From: Carex sylvatica
Taxonomy: Eukaryota; Streptophyta; Magnoliopsida; Poales; Cyperaceae
Direction: 5' to 3'
Assembly (NCBI GenBank): GCA_964058845.1
Contig: CAXKVR010000046.1
Location: 248,001 to 312,000, forward strand
DNA: 64,000 bases
Shown here piece after piece: positions 38,091 to 48,529 of this stretch (the first letter of the stretch is position 1; each line of letters opens with the position of its first letter). The translations under genes and the position numbers were made by a program. The notes beneath the pieces are model-generated. The model did no database searches. It was given only the letters and a program-made list of their open reading frames with translations, and was not told the DNA's origin.

Positions 38091-38123
38091 AAGGGGATAC
38101 ATCAAGTATGATAGAAGGAAGGG

Positions 38124-38131
38124 TTTATATA
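38124..38131 (-). promoter_or_regulatory. TATA box of the GA3ox gene
   Basis: TATATAAA on the minus strand, 88 bp upstream of the chosen ATG, in a GA-rich stretch. Transcription would start near 38095, leaving a leader that includes the repeated CCAAAA units at 38058-38085. Confidence 0.7.
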
Positions 38132-38136
38132 GAGAG

Positions 38137-40469
38137 GAGGAAAGAGAGATTGAAATGGGTTTGTGGAGGGAAAGTTGGCCACCAAGGGAAAATAGGAAAT
38201 TGTCTCCTTTCGGTTAGCTAGGTGATTGGTTGGATATTGACATGTCATATATATATTTTGTATATAAATGGAGGTCATACAATGAATTTGGCATTTTAAT
38301 TGTAACGAAAGGACGTGTATGATTCTTGCATGTTGGATATGGTGTTAATTTCTGTGATTTGTAATTCGGTGCACATTCAATGCAATGGTTGAGGTTTAAG
38401 AAGATTTAGATAATCATGGATTAATTAATGAGATCTAGGAGATAAGGACAAAAAGTGGGATAATGAGGAGAAGAATTATTAGAGGGGATGTTTCATGTTT
38501 GTAACTTTGTATACTGTTATTGTAAAAGCCAAATTATGTATGATGAGTTGGCATGCCCCAGAAAAAAAAGAAAACAATTAAATTAACATAAAATCTTTTC
38601 ATTATTGCTCTGACGTCGTTTGCTGTGTATTTTCCTTGTGCAATCTCACTATCTCATGGCTAATTAGATGTTGTCTTCGCGCCTGTTGATGATATTTTAA
38701 CATAAATTAATAGTATAAATTAATGTTAAATACCTACAATTAATGGACAATCACTTCTTATTTTATTTTGCCAGTAAGGAAAAAATTAAATAAAATTAAA
38801 ACAAGTGTGTACATATATATATATAATTAAACTGGTTAACCGTGTTGTGTTGTAACAGAAAAATATAGTTAATATGATGGTTAGCATGTCAAAGCTTAAA
38901 GTTACTCCGCCAATATATTACAGTATATAGTAGACAAAAAAAATGTAAACCATGCATCTAAACAAAGAGAAGAAAATTTTGAACCATTTTAACTTCATCA
39001 CATTAATTCTTTTTTTTTTAATCTTTATTTCATTAATGATAGATTAATTCTTGAGTACTGAGGCTATTTTTATATGTATATTACGGATAGATTTGTGCCA
39101 TGGATTCATATATATATATATATATATATATATCTTTAGTTTCAAAGTTTGAACAATTAAGTATCTGAATCGATTCATTAAACATAATCTTTAAATGAAA
39201 ATATGCTTGTAGACAAAAGTTAATATTTTTATAGAATGTGTTTACTATTTTTTTAATAGATAAAAAATGATGTGATATAAAAATTCACAACCATGCAAAG
39301 AAGTGATATTTTTTAACATGTTTAAAAAGATATAGTCAAAATATTTTGTGTATGAGTAGATTTTTATTTGCATATCATGTTTAAGGATTTAAATGATAGT
39401 TTGAATTTTGAAATAAATATATGGACCTATTGGATTTGGGGGTGGGGGTTTAATTAATTAATTACTACCGAAACGGTGTGTATTTTCTTGGTGGATCACC
39501 CCATAACCTTGATTACTAATTATATTATATATTGGATTAGGTCAACTATATTATGATTTATTTATTTTTGAAGATTCACCTTAATTAGTCACAATTTAAG
39601 TGGAAGACAAAGCATTATCCAATGCCGGTTGAGCCTAAAAAAAAAAGGCTATTTTGGCTAACATTGTATAGGCATTTTAGTAAAAAAGGACAAAAGAGCA
39701 GTCCATTATAATTTTCATAGATGATGATATTTTAGACTTTTTCAAATTTGATTTAGTGATGTCAATTCAATGTTAGAATATTCTTTGCATACCGAGTTTT
39801 TGTTGCTAGTCCGGAATAGAACAAGGATGGTGACGTCATAGATTGGGGTTGAGAGACATAATGCCACATTGGTAAGAAAAGAATGGCTTTGTCGTATCCT
39901 TTGTGCACTTTAATACCTTGCTATTTTGGCACCTGCGCTGCATCTGCATGTGACATCTCACATTGCTTCTATTTCAATATATATTTTGTTTAATTAATTA
40001 TAGATATATATATATATATATTCCAGGTTGCTTAACATCGGATGCTTCTTCCATTAGCAAAATGCATCAACGCCCCTCTTGTTTCAACTAATTGCTAACT
40101 TGGTCCAAAACTCATCTAAGGGTTTTATTATTGACAGAACATGAAACATATATATATACATACGATCAATAGAGATAAAATGAAAATCTACATGACTGAT
40201 GCACTGTATGAAGTCATGATAAATTCTTTCAATATCTTTATTCAGAAGCAGAGTTAGACTTTCGAACCATAAAGATCAAATACATATTGAGAATCAATCA
40301 TATAAATTTTTTATAACACAAATGCACAATTAATGAACACTTTTGTTATATATAACAATTTGACTTTCTTTGTAAATAACTTTTTTTTTCTAAATATATA
40401 TGTTGGAGGTTATGCTACTAACATTAAAACAAAAGAAATTTGACTTTCACTGCATAATATATATATATA
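38137..40469. other. GA3ox upstream region and intergenic DNA
   Basis: AT-rich with no other gene seen. Short (TA)n tracts lie near 39110-39133 and 40004-40021. A degraded fold-back lies within. I do not see a confident regulatory element beyond the TATA box. Confidence 0.5.
39100..39440. mobile_element. Degraded fold-back element F
   Basis: Decayed arms of the cassette type: TTTCAAAGTTTGAACAATTA, AATCTTTAAATGAAAATATG and TTTACTATTTTTTTAATAG on the left, a diverged right arm ending with TTTGAATTTTGAAATAAATA. Ends not defined. Confidence 0.4.
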
Positions 40470-40877
40470 GAGGTTGGCTACTATGCTTATATAAGCATAT
40501 CCCTACATATGCTTATAACTCATTTTTGTGTTTTCAATGTCCAAATGGTCGATCGGAACCGTTCATCTTGTTTTCTATATTGAAATGTGCTTGGAGACCA
40601 AATTTTACATTTTTCTGAATTTTTTTACTATTCATTAAGCCACTTTGAAAATCGCTGATCCAACGGTGGCTTAACAAAACAGTAAAATCAGAAGCCACCG
40701 TTAGTGGCTTAATAAATAGTAAACAAATTCAGAAAAATGTAAAATTTGGTCTCCAAGCACATTTCAATATAGAGAACAAGATGAATGGTTCCGATCAACC
40801 ATTTGAACATTGAAAACACAAAAATGAGTTATAAGCATATGTGGGGATATGCTTATATAAGCATAGTAGCCAACCTC
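40470..40877. mobile_element. Fold-back element G (element A subfamily)
   Basis: GAGGTTGGCTACTATGC ends and cassette, flanked by ATATATATA and TATATATAT. In the outer cassette module it has GTTCATCTTGTTTTC in place of the GTTAGATGTGATCTC of elements A and B, and a short deletion (about 20 bp) in the centre near 40700. Confidence 0.85.
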
Positions 40878-40913
40878 TATATATATATAGATAGATAGAG
40901 AGAGAGAGAGAGA
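40878..40913. repeat. TA/GATA/GA microsatellite between fold-backs
   Basis: TATATA, then GATAGATA, then about ten GA units join elements G and H without other DNA. Confidence 0.8.
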
Positions 40914-41322
40914 GAGTAAGGCTAGGGTGCTATATATGGGTTGAATATAGAGCTACGGTGCTACGGTTCAATATTCGACTTTTCAAAATTCTAACGGTCG
41001 ATCCAAACCGTTCATCTTGTTCTCTATATTAATATGTGTTTGGAGACCAAATTTTACATTTTTTAAAAAAAATTTTACTATTTTTTTAGATAAATAGAAA
41101 ATATCTTGATCTAAAAAATTATGCACCATTCAGATATTTGATTTTCTAACTATCTAAAAAAATAGTAAATTTTTTTCAAAAAATATAAAATTTGGTCTCC
41201 AAGCACATTAATATGGAGAACAAGATGAACGGTTCGGATCGACCGTTAGAATTTTAAAAACTTGAATATTAAGCCGTAGCACCGTAGTCCTCTATGCAAT
41301 CCATAGTACCCTAACTTTACTA
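40914..41322. mobile_element. Fold-back element H (GAGTAAGGCTAGGGTGCTAT ends)
   Basis: Inverted ends GTAAGGCTAGGGTGCTAT / GTACCCTAACTTTAC. The cassette has the GTTCATCTTGTTCTC variant and a TTTACTATTTTTTTAGAT inner arm. The right boundary is approximate. Confidence 0.75.
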
Positions 41323-41328
41323 TACATG

Positions 41329-41732
41329 GAATATGCTAGCATGCTATGCATAGCATAGAGGGCCTCCGTGCAACGACTTAATATTTTACTTTTCAAAATT
41401 CTAACGGTTGATCCGAACCGTTCATCTTGTTCTACATATTAATATGTGTTTGGAGACTAAATTTTATATTTTTTGAAATTTTTTTACTATTTTTTTAGAT
41501 TTATTGAAAATCACTGTTTTAAGCAAATATGGACCATAAAAAACAGCGATTTTCAATAAATCTAAAAAAATAGTAAAAAAATTCTAAAAAAAATATAAAA
41601 TTTGGTCTTCAAACATATATTAATATGGAGAACAAGATGAACGGTTCGGATCGACCGTTAGAATTTTGAAAAGTGAATATTGAGCCGTTGCACGGAGGCC
41701 CTCTATGCTATGCATAACATGCTAGCAAATTC
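41329..41732. mobile_element. Fold-back element I (GAATATGCTAGCATGC ends)
   Basis: Ends GAATATGCTAGCATGCTATG and inverse GCATAACATGCTAGCAAATTC, then CATAGAGGGCCTCCGTGCAACG, then the cassette with the GTTCATCTTGTTCTA variant. Same subfamily as element K and the half arm at 26345. The inner CATGCTATGCATAGCATAG is itself palindromic. Confidence 0.82.
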
Positions 41733-41748
41733 TTATATATATATATAG

Positions 41749-42917
41749 AGTAAAGCTACGCTACTTCGCGAATTAAACGGATTATTTTAATTCGCGCTCA
41801 TATCTCTAGTTTCGAAGTCCAAATAGCCGATCCAAATCATTAGATGTTTAATCTATATTAAAATGTGCTTGGAGACCAAATTTTATATTTTTTGAAATTT
41901 TTTTACTATTTATTAAGATGGTTTAAAAAATAACCATTTTCAAACCATCTTAATAAATAGTAAAAAAATTCCAAAAAATATAAAATTTGGTCTCCAAGCA
42001 CAATTTAATATAGATTAAACATCTAACAGTTTGGATCAGCTATTTGGAGTTCAAAACTAGAGATATGAGCGTAAATTAAAATAACCTGTTTAATTCGCGA
42101 AGTAGCGGAGGTTGGCAAGGTAATGTAGATTGTCCATTTTGTGGTGCCCCTGAGACTGTACATCACCTATTTGTTACTTGTCCATTTATTTCTACTTTGT
42201 GGAATTGAATTGGTAACCATAATAATTTAGTTTTTAATTGCACACAATTGTCTGACCTATGAAATTTTGATTATTGGATACCTTTGAAAGATTCATTGTT
42301 GGTTGAGTTAATTAGGGTAGCTACTTTATAGATTGTCTAGTTGATCAAAAATAAAATTTGTTTTCAAAATACACCATTACCAACTATTAGTTCTGTTGCA
42401 TCTTCTATTGTTGCTTTGACTTCATATTGGTGTAAGTCTCGTTTAGATAATTCATATTTTAAATTATTATTGATTATGCCTTTTGATATTTCTCCTCTGA
42501 CGTAGATAGGCACCCTGATAGTGATATCAGACACAACCTCTCAGGACAGAGCCAGCTCCTCTCTGGTTTTAGACGGGGTCCCTTCTCTTGGTTTAGGAGA
42601 GTCGGATAATAAGGACATCTCTGATGCCATTGATTAGGCAGCTGGCTTGTTGTCTCATGTTTGGTCTTTAGTTGACACTAGCTCTTCTGATGTGATTGCT
42701 CTTAGTGATTAATTTTAGAGATTTTGATGTTTTTAGTGATATTAGTTTGATTCCATTTGCTAGTATACTATTTTGTTTTGTGGTTGCTGATACTAGTTGC
42801 TAGTTGTTCCACTAGTTCAGAATAATTGACTTTTTGTATGACCTTTATTGTTTCGCAATGAAACAGGTGGAATTCCACTTTTTTTTTAAAAAAAATTCGC
42901 GAAGTAGCGTAGCCTTA

Positions 42918-42918
<1 letters not shown>
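41749..42918. mobile_element. Fold-back element J, interrupted by a LINE fragment
   Basis: Ends GTAAAGCTACGCTACTTCGC and the inverse GCGAAGTAGCGTAGCCTTAC; cassette with GATCCAAATCATTAGATG and TTTACTATTTATTAAGATGG. The right end is split by the LINE at 42108-42893. Removing the LINE and one target copy gives a normal fold-back of about 370 bp. Confidence 0.82.
42108..42893 (+). mobile_element. 5'-truncated L1-type LINE with poly(A)
   Basis: A 786-bp insertion flanked by a perfect 16-bp duplication, AATTCGCGAAGTAGCG (42092-42107 and 42894-42909), ending in a short A run. The frame near 42119-42210 encodes the zinc-binding end of a plant L1 ORF2 (zf-RVT): CPFCGAPETVHHLFVTCPF and LWN. Stops follow. 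Long duplication, poly(A) and 5' truncation are the marks of target-primed reverse transcription. Confidence 0.88.
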
Positions 42919-42959
<41 letters not shown>

Positions 42960-42962
<3 letters not shown>

Positions 42963-43294
42963 CTTGCTAGCATGCTATGCATAGCATAGAGGGCCTCCGT
43001 GCAACGGCTCAATATTTATTTTTCAAAATCCTAACGGTCGATTCGAACCGTTCATCTTGTTCTCTATATTAATATGTTGTTTTTTATGGTCCAGATTTGC
43101 TGAAAACAACGATTTTCAATAAATCTAAAAAAATAGTAAAAGAATTCAAAAAATGTAAAATTTAGTCTCCAAACACATATTAATATGTAGAACAAGATGA
43201 ACGATTCGGATTGTACCGTTAGGATTTTGAAAAGTCGAATATTGAGCTGTTCCACGGAGGCCCTCTATGCTACGTATAGCATGCTAGCATATTC
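42960..43294. mobile_element. Fold-back element K (element I subfamily, left arm deleted)
   Basis: Ends GAACTTGCTAGCATGC and GCATGCTAGCATATTC. The left arm jumps from ATTAATATG to TTGTTTTTTATGG, so about 70 bp of the left inner cassette is missing while the right arm is whole. The right end lies inside the target duplication of element L. Confidence 0.8.
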
Positions 43295-43300
43295 ATATAT

Positions 43301-43691
43301 GAGGAGGGATCAAGTTACAACATTTTTTGAGTTACAACAAGTTACAACAAGCATTTTCTATATTTTTAAGGTCCAAATCATCGATCCAAACCGTTAGATG
43401 TGATCTCCACAATAAAATGTGCTTGGAGACCAAATTTTACATTTTTTGGAATTTTTTTACTATTTATTAAGATGGGTATAAAATTCAATGGTCTGAATTT
43501 GACTAGTTTTTGTCCCCATCTTAATAAATAGTAAAAAAATTCCAAAAAATATAAAATTTGATTTCCAAGCACATTTTATTGTGGAGATCACATCTAACGG
43601 TTTGGATCGACGATTTGAAATTTAAAAATGTAAAAAAATACTTGTTGTAACTTGTTGTAACTCAAAAAATGTTGTAACTTGATCCCTCCTC
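43301..43691. mobile_element. Fold-back element L (GAGGAGGGATCAAGTTAC ends)
   Basis: Inverted ends GAGGAGGGATCAAGTTACAA / GTTGTAACTTGATCCCTCCTC; cassette with GATCCAAACCGTTAGATGTG and GGAGACCAAATTTTACATT. Flanked by a perfect 9-bp duplication TTCATATAT (43292-43300 and 43692-43700). The terminal module also contains tandem GTTACAACA repeats. Confidence 0.88.
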
Positions 43692-43765
43692 TTCATATAT
43701 ATATATATATAAAACAGAGATACTGCAATCAAACCGTTTTATTTTAAGATCTTGCAGTTCCTTTA

Positions 43766-43987
43766 GGTTGGGTTTGGATGAGGCGAAGAATAGTGCTAAC
43801 CTGAGTTAGCTACTATTTCGAACTACTATTTTACGTTTGGATGTATTTGGGTTAGCAAAAAGGAACTATTCTTTGTTTGTCTTTAGTGGGTTAGCATGTT
43901 ATTCTACTAACTCAACTAAAGCTCACTATCTCAAATTTGAGTTAGCTCACTATTCTCACTAATCCAAATCTTTATCCAAACACACCC
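43766..43987. mobile_element. Tourist-like (PIF/Harbinger) MITE
   Basis: A 222-bp element with 14-bp ends (GGTTGGGTTTGGAT and the complement of ATCCAAACACACCC, two mismatches) between TTA duplications (43763-43765 and 43988-43990). The interior holds CTAACTCAA / TTGAGTTAG-type repeats (GAGTTAGCTACTATT, CACTATTCTCACTAA). Confidence 0.85.
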
Positions 43988-43990
43988 TTA

Positions 43991-46150
43991 ATTAACTAAC
44001 TACTTAATTTGAAGCCCTTTCAAGCCCTTTCAAAATAATCAGACTTATCAATTATCATGCAACTTTTGACTTGAGAAATTGTGGAAGTCAAGTAAAGAGA
44101 GGAGGGTTGAAAAATATATTTACATATAATTAAGGATGAAAGGATGCAGTCTTCACACCCTCGATTTCCATATGTAATTAAGAACAGTGTTATATATATC
44201 GTTTAGTTATGATTTAGTGTGTTAGAACTGTAAGATTACTAATTCAAATCGTTGCAAATAATGTTAATTTTTGTGGTATTAGAAATAATAATAAAATTAC
44301 TAAGATTGTATGATTAAAAAGTTTTCAAGAAAAATAATGAAAATAATGAACTAGCTCGAGATGTTCATAATACCAGTAAGAAGTTAGGTTAAAAAAATGT
44401 ACTAATTCTATATTATTTTTAATTAAACATTTAAATTACATAGATAAAATAGAATAGTCATGCTATTTAGAAAAAATATTTTTTCTCTTGACGCTTTTTG
44501 TTTGAATTTAATTTGATAAATGTTATAATATAACAGTAGTATATTTACGTCAGTGTTGTAAATAACAGTATACAGTTGTCGAATGAACATGGTACTGTCA
44601 AATAATTAATTGAAGATAATTAAAAATAATTAGTCATAAAGTTAATTAATTAATAAAAATATAATGATTTTATTACTGCTAACAACTGATCGACTGATTA
44701 ATTAGTCTAAACGAAAATTTTTTACAGCATTGGTATACGTACGCCATATCACATGCTGATGCGTGTTGGATTTTGTACATATTATTTTTCCTCTTTTTGT
44801 AGGCATTTCAATTTAATTGGAGGGATTATCCAAACTTGATGTGACAATAGTTCTGCGTCTCATGTATGTGCACAGCATATATAAATCAACATACGCTTCA
44901 TTTTTTATCCCCAATTTCATTTGATATCAGGTTCTAATATAATAATTCAATATATATATAATATCTATATATATCACTGTTTGTTATAAATATAATAAAA
45001 CGTACTATATAAAGTATATAGGCCGGGGTTTTAACAAAACTAAATTTTGTAAATCAAAATTCTGAAATGTAAATCAAATAATTTTAATTTTAAGTTAACT
45101 GAATAAAATAAATTAATTAATTAAGTCCAACAAGTTGAATTTTTATTTTTTTTCAAAATTAGTGACTTTAAATGCCTACTAACGATTCTATTGATAAAAA
45201 AAACGTGTTTACAACGAGTCAAGTGATTCTAATTTTTTGATCTACTCTTTTATTCTCACAAAATTCCAAACTACTTTAAGTTATCTTAATCCTGTAATCT
45301 TATTTATGTACTCTTAATTACATCTCTCTCTATGACCGAATCTGCTCTTCTTTGACAGTGATCGTGCTTCGACCATGCTGCACTCTGACGCTCAGATCTA
45401 CTAACCACCATACTCCAATTAAAATGGAAGTTAGAGACTCTATGCTCCAACAATACTGTGTTATCGGCTTCAGTCCCTTCTTTCTTTCTCATTCTCTTCT
45501 CCTTTCAAAGCGATAGAGCTTATAGGGAAGTTGTTGTGTTGGAGTAATTAATATCTAAAAGGGATGTGAGGGACGGACATAGGAAAATTCAAATTTGATG
45601 CTATTTTAAGAAAAATAGCATCACCCGACATCCACTTTTATTTCTATTTTAAGAAGAATAGCATCAATCTAACATCCACTTTTATTTTTTCTCTCTTTTT
45701 AAAAGACAAGGAGAGAGAGAAAATAACAGAGAAAATCGCTTAGGCTAGTTCTTTCACCTATGAAGGAATTTAGTTATACTTTTTTTTTGTTACCTTTTCT
45801 ATAAATAAAAAAATTTCATAATTTGTTTCGCTGGAGCGACTCGTACACCTACCACTCTCAAGTTACTTCACCGTGCAATTAAAATAGCAAATTAATTACC
45901 GTAAAGAATATAATCACAATTCAGTCAGAAAGTCAACTTCTTATATTTCTCCTAAATTTACATGTGAACAGATATAATTCTTCCTTTTATGTACCATATA
46001 TATATAGTCACTATACATGGAAATTTTTGCGCATCAAGCCATCAGCTTGAGCCTTGAGATGATCAAGTCCCTTAACAAGTAATTACTAAAAGTTGGATAT
46101 ATTTTAAGATATGAGAGGTGCTAGTTGTAAGACAAAAAAAATAGATTAAT
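43991..46150. other. Intergenic DNA with one small tandem repeat
   Basis: AT-rich, no gene seen. A short less AT-rich block near 45340-45500 is open on the minus strand for about 60 codons but shows no family features. A tandem repeat near 45597-45690 is listed separately. Confidence 0.45.
45597..45690. repeat. Two-copy tandem repeat with internal hairpin
   Basis: Two about 47-bp units, each with CTATTTTAAGAA(A/G)AATAGCATCA followed by ACATCCACTTTTATTT. In each, GCTATTTTAAGAAAAATAGC can fold back on itself. Confidence 0.7.
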
Positions 46151-46154
46151 TAAA

Positions 46155-46557
46155 GAGGAGAGTTCAAATGCTTCCACATGTCTCTATTTTTAAAAACTTT
46201 AATAACTCAAAATTTAAAAGTTAAAAGTCAAAATAAAACCGTTAGATGTGATCTATGTTATTTTCTCTATGATCTTATAAAAAATTATCACATTTCAATT
46301 TTTCTTTTATGTGAATCACTAGGTTCAAAAATCAATGTCTAGAAATCATCCACATTAACCCATTTTTTACAAGCTCTTGATGGCAATCAAAATAAAATTG
46401 AAATGTCATAATTTCTTACACGTGCATAGATAAAATGATGTAGATCATATCCAACGGTTTTATTTTGACTTTTAAGTTTTAAATTTTGAATTATTAAAGT
46501 TTTTAAAAATGAAGGCATGGTGGAGGCAATAAAAATGGAGGCATTTGAACCCTCCTC
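46155..46557. mobile_element. Fold-back element M (GAGGAGAGTTCAAATGC ends)
   Basis: Inverted ends GAGGAGAGTTCAAATGC / GCATTTGAACCCTCCTC. The inner module has ACCGTTAGATGTGATCTA and its complement, but the poly(T) ACTATTTATTAAG part of the usual cassette is replaced by a different arm (ATTATCACATTTCAATTTT). Flanks TTAATTAAA and TTAAACAAA agree at 7 of 9 positions. Confidence 0.7.
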
Positions 46558-46619
46558 TTAAACAAATTGGGTTAGTCAATTAATAAAATAATGTAACTAT
46601 ATATAATACGAGTAGGGGT

Positions 46620-46910
46620 AAAATATTCCATTGATTTCATACTTCATATTTTTATCTCCATTTTCAATGCTCAAACAATCAATCTGAACCGCTTAATATG
46701 ATATTCGTATTAAAATGTGTTTAGGGACCCAATTTTATATTTTTTGGAGCTGTCTTACTATTTTTTTAGAGGTACAAAATCACTGTTTTTTGTATGGTCC
46801 AAAAGCAACGATTTTTGTACATATCTAAAAAATATGAAATTTGATTAAGTGGTCCAAAAAAATTGTTTGAACTTTTAAAACATAGATAAACATATAAGAC
46901 ATGATTAGAT
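46620..46910. mobile_element. Degraded fold-back element N
   Basis: Left arm readable (CAATCAATCTGAACCG, GTTTAGGGACCCAATTTTATATT, TTACTATTTTTTTAGA). The right arm is shortened to AAAAAATATGAAATTTGATT then GAACTTTTAAAACATAGAT. Ends uncertain. Confidence 0.5.
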
Positions 46911-47391
46911 CACAAAATAAATATAATAAATTAATGATTCATTTTAACTCTACTCATATATAAGTGATACTAAGTAATAGATCTTAGCTTAATTATTAGT
47001 ATAGATTATTTTTCGCTCAAATAACAAAAAGATGTTTAATTAATTTAAATTTCTACTTATTCCAGCCACCAAGAAGGCAGGGGCCAGGGAGTACTGTTAT
47101 ACGTATCTACAACTTTTATTTTATGTGACCCGGTTACACACAGAAGTCTGCACGAGGTGGAAAACTGAAAAAGGTAAACACCACGTGTCATATGCTGGGT
47201 TGGGAGACGTAGCCTATTAAACTGCTGAGAAAGTTGGTAAACCCAAAACTGAAGAAAAACAAGAAAAAGAGGAATATTTTAAACAGCACTGATAAGTGAT
47301 AACATTCCATGCCCATCGACCCCTAATTACCTCTGTTCACTTTTTGGATTGCAAATACTAGATCTATATGAACACTCTTGTAAATTCAAAA
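46911..47391. other. Intergenic DNA, no gene seen
   Basis: Moderately AT-rich. Contains a block near 47071-47260 with CACGTGTCA and GC-richer phrases but no frame of interest. Confidence 0.4.
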
Positions 47392-48450
47392 TGTTAGATC
47401 TTAATCCAACGTTGAGCATATATATAATATAATTATAAATTATTTACTCTCATATATAATTGTCACAATTAAAGTGATATAATATGGAATTAAGACATTA
47501 GACAATCTATGTATTCAATAGGATGTGGTCTATAAATGTGTAGAACAATTTAGGTAAAGATCAAATCATTGATGGACTGATTCTGAGATTTTCAATTAAG
47601 AGAATTACTATTTTGACCCTGAGTGCTGATGCACTCAGTACTTAGCCAATTTCTAGGAACTTCAGACAACACAGGAAAAATGTCCGAGCGTAATACGGAC
47701 GCACTCAGTACTTAGGCGATTTTCTGAAGTTCAATGCCTAGTGCAGATGTACTAGACCCCAGTGCGGACGCACTTAGGACTAAGGTGAATTTTTAAAGTT
47801 CAATGCAGAAAAGTCTGAGCCTAGTGCGGACGCACTCAGGACTTAGACAAAATTTGGAGCTAAAAGAAAAAGGAGTTATTTGGACACGTTACAATCCAGT
47901 GCGGATGCATTGAGACGTAGTGCGGGTCAGTGCATCCGCACTCGCGTTGTTAGATGTGTACATCTATATAAAGATGGGTCCCCAAGGCACAAGATAACTA
48001 ACTCATCTCAGAATTCTAAAAGAGGTTATTCTTAGATAGAATTTTGAGAGTCTTCTCCCTTCTTTCACCATCAAAGAATTGAAAGGAGAAATCCATTAGA
48101 AATTTGGAAAGGATTTATCAAGGGCGATTTTGTTGCTTTGGAAGACCTAATCTAAGATTCAACCAAAAGGCGTGAGGAAAATCTTGGCATCAAGAGTCTT
48201 GTCTCGCTCTCACGGAGACGGTTGTTGCTCCACCATGTACTTTGGAGATTTCATGGCAAACGATATGGAATCAGGTATTGTATTCCGCACTAAAGATTAT
48301 GTTTTTGAGTCTTTTTGGCATACGATGGTCTTAGGTTAAGGTAGGAATTATTTCTTCTTCCCCAGAGTGTAAGTGTTTGACTCCTAGATGATATGTAATT
48401 GTTTGATCTCTAGATAAAGCTTAATTGTTTGGCCTTTATGATTCCCAACA
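47392..48450 (+). mobile_element. Solo LTR 1 (TGTTAGATC...CCCAACA)
   Basis: Starts TGTTAGATCTTAATCC and ends ATTCCCAACA, with a perfect 5-bp duplication CAAAA (47387-47391 and 48451-48455). A TATA box, CTATATAAAGATGGG, lies near 47963. The upstream half carries seven variants of the dyad AGTGCGGACGCACTCAG (47618-47950). Homologous to solo LTR 2 at both ends, but the middle differs. TG...CA ends, a 5-bp duplication and no internal region mean a solo LTR made by LTR-LTR recombination. Confidence 0.88.
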
Positions 48451-48529
48451 CAAAATGCACACTTACTTAATTTATTCACACATATACTTGTGGCTTACAA
48501 CTTGAGACTATGGTAATAATATACATATT

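Noticed and set aside
38037..38102. Upstream in-frame ATG extending GA3ox by 22 residues
   Set aside because: It lies within about 25 bp of the TATA box and adds a Lys-Thr repeat unlike GA3ox N-termini; the ATG at 38036 fits better.
45304..45492. 61-codon minus-strand ORF in a slightly GC-richer block
   Set aside because: No signal, domain or promoter context; composition alone is not enough.
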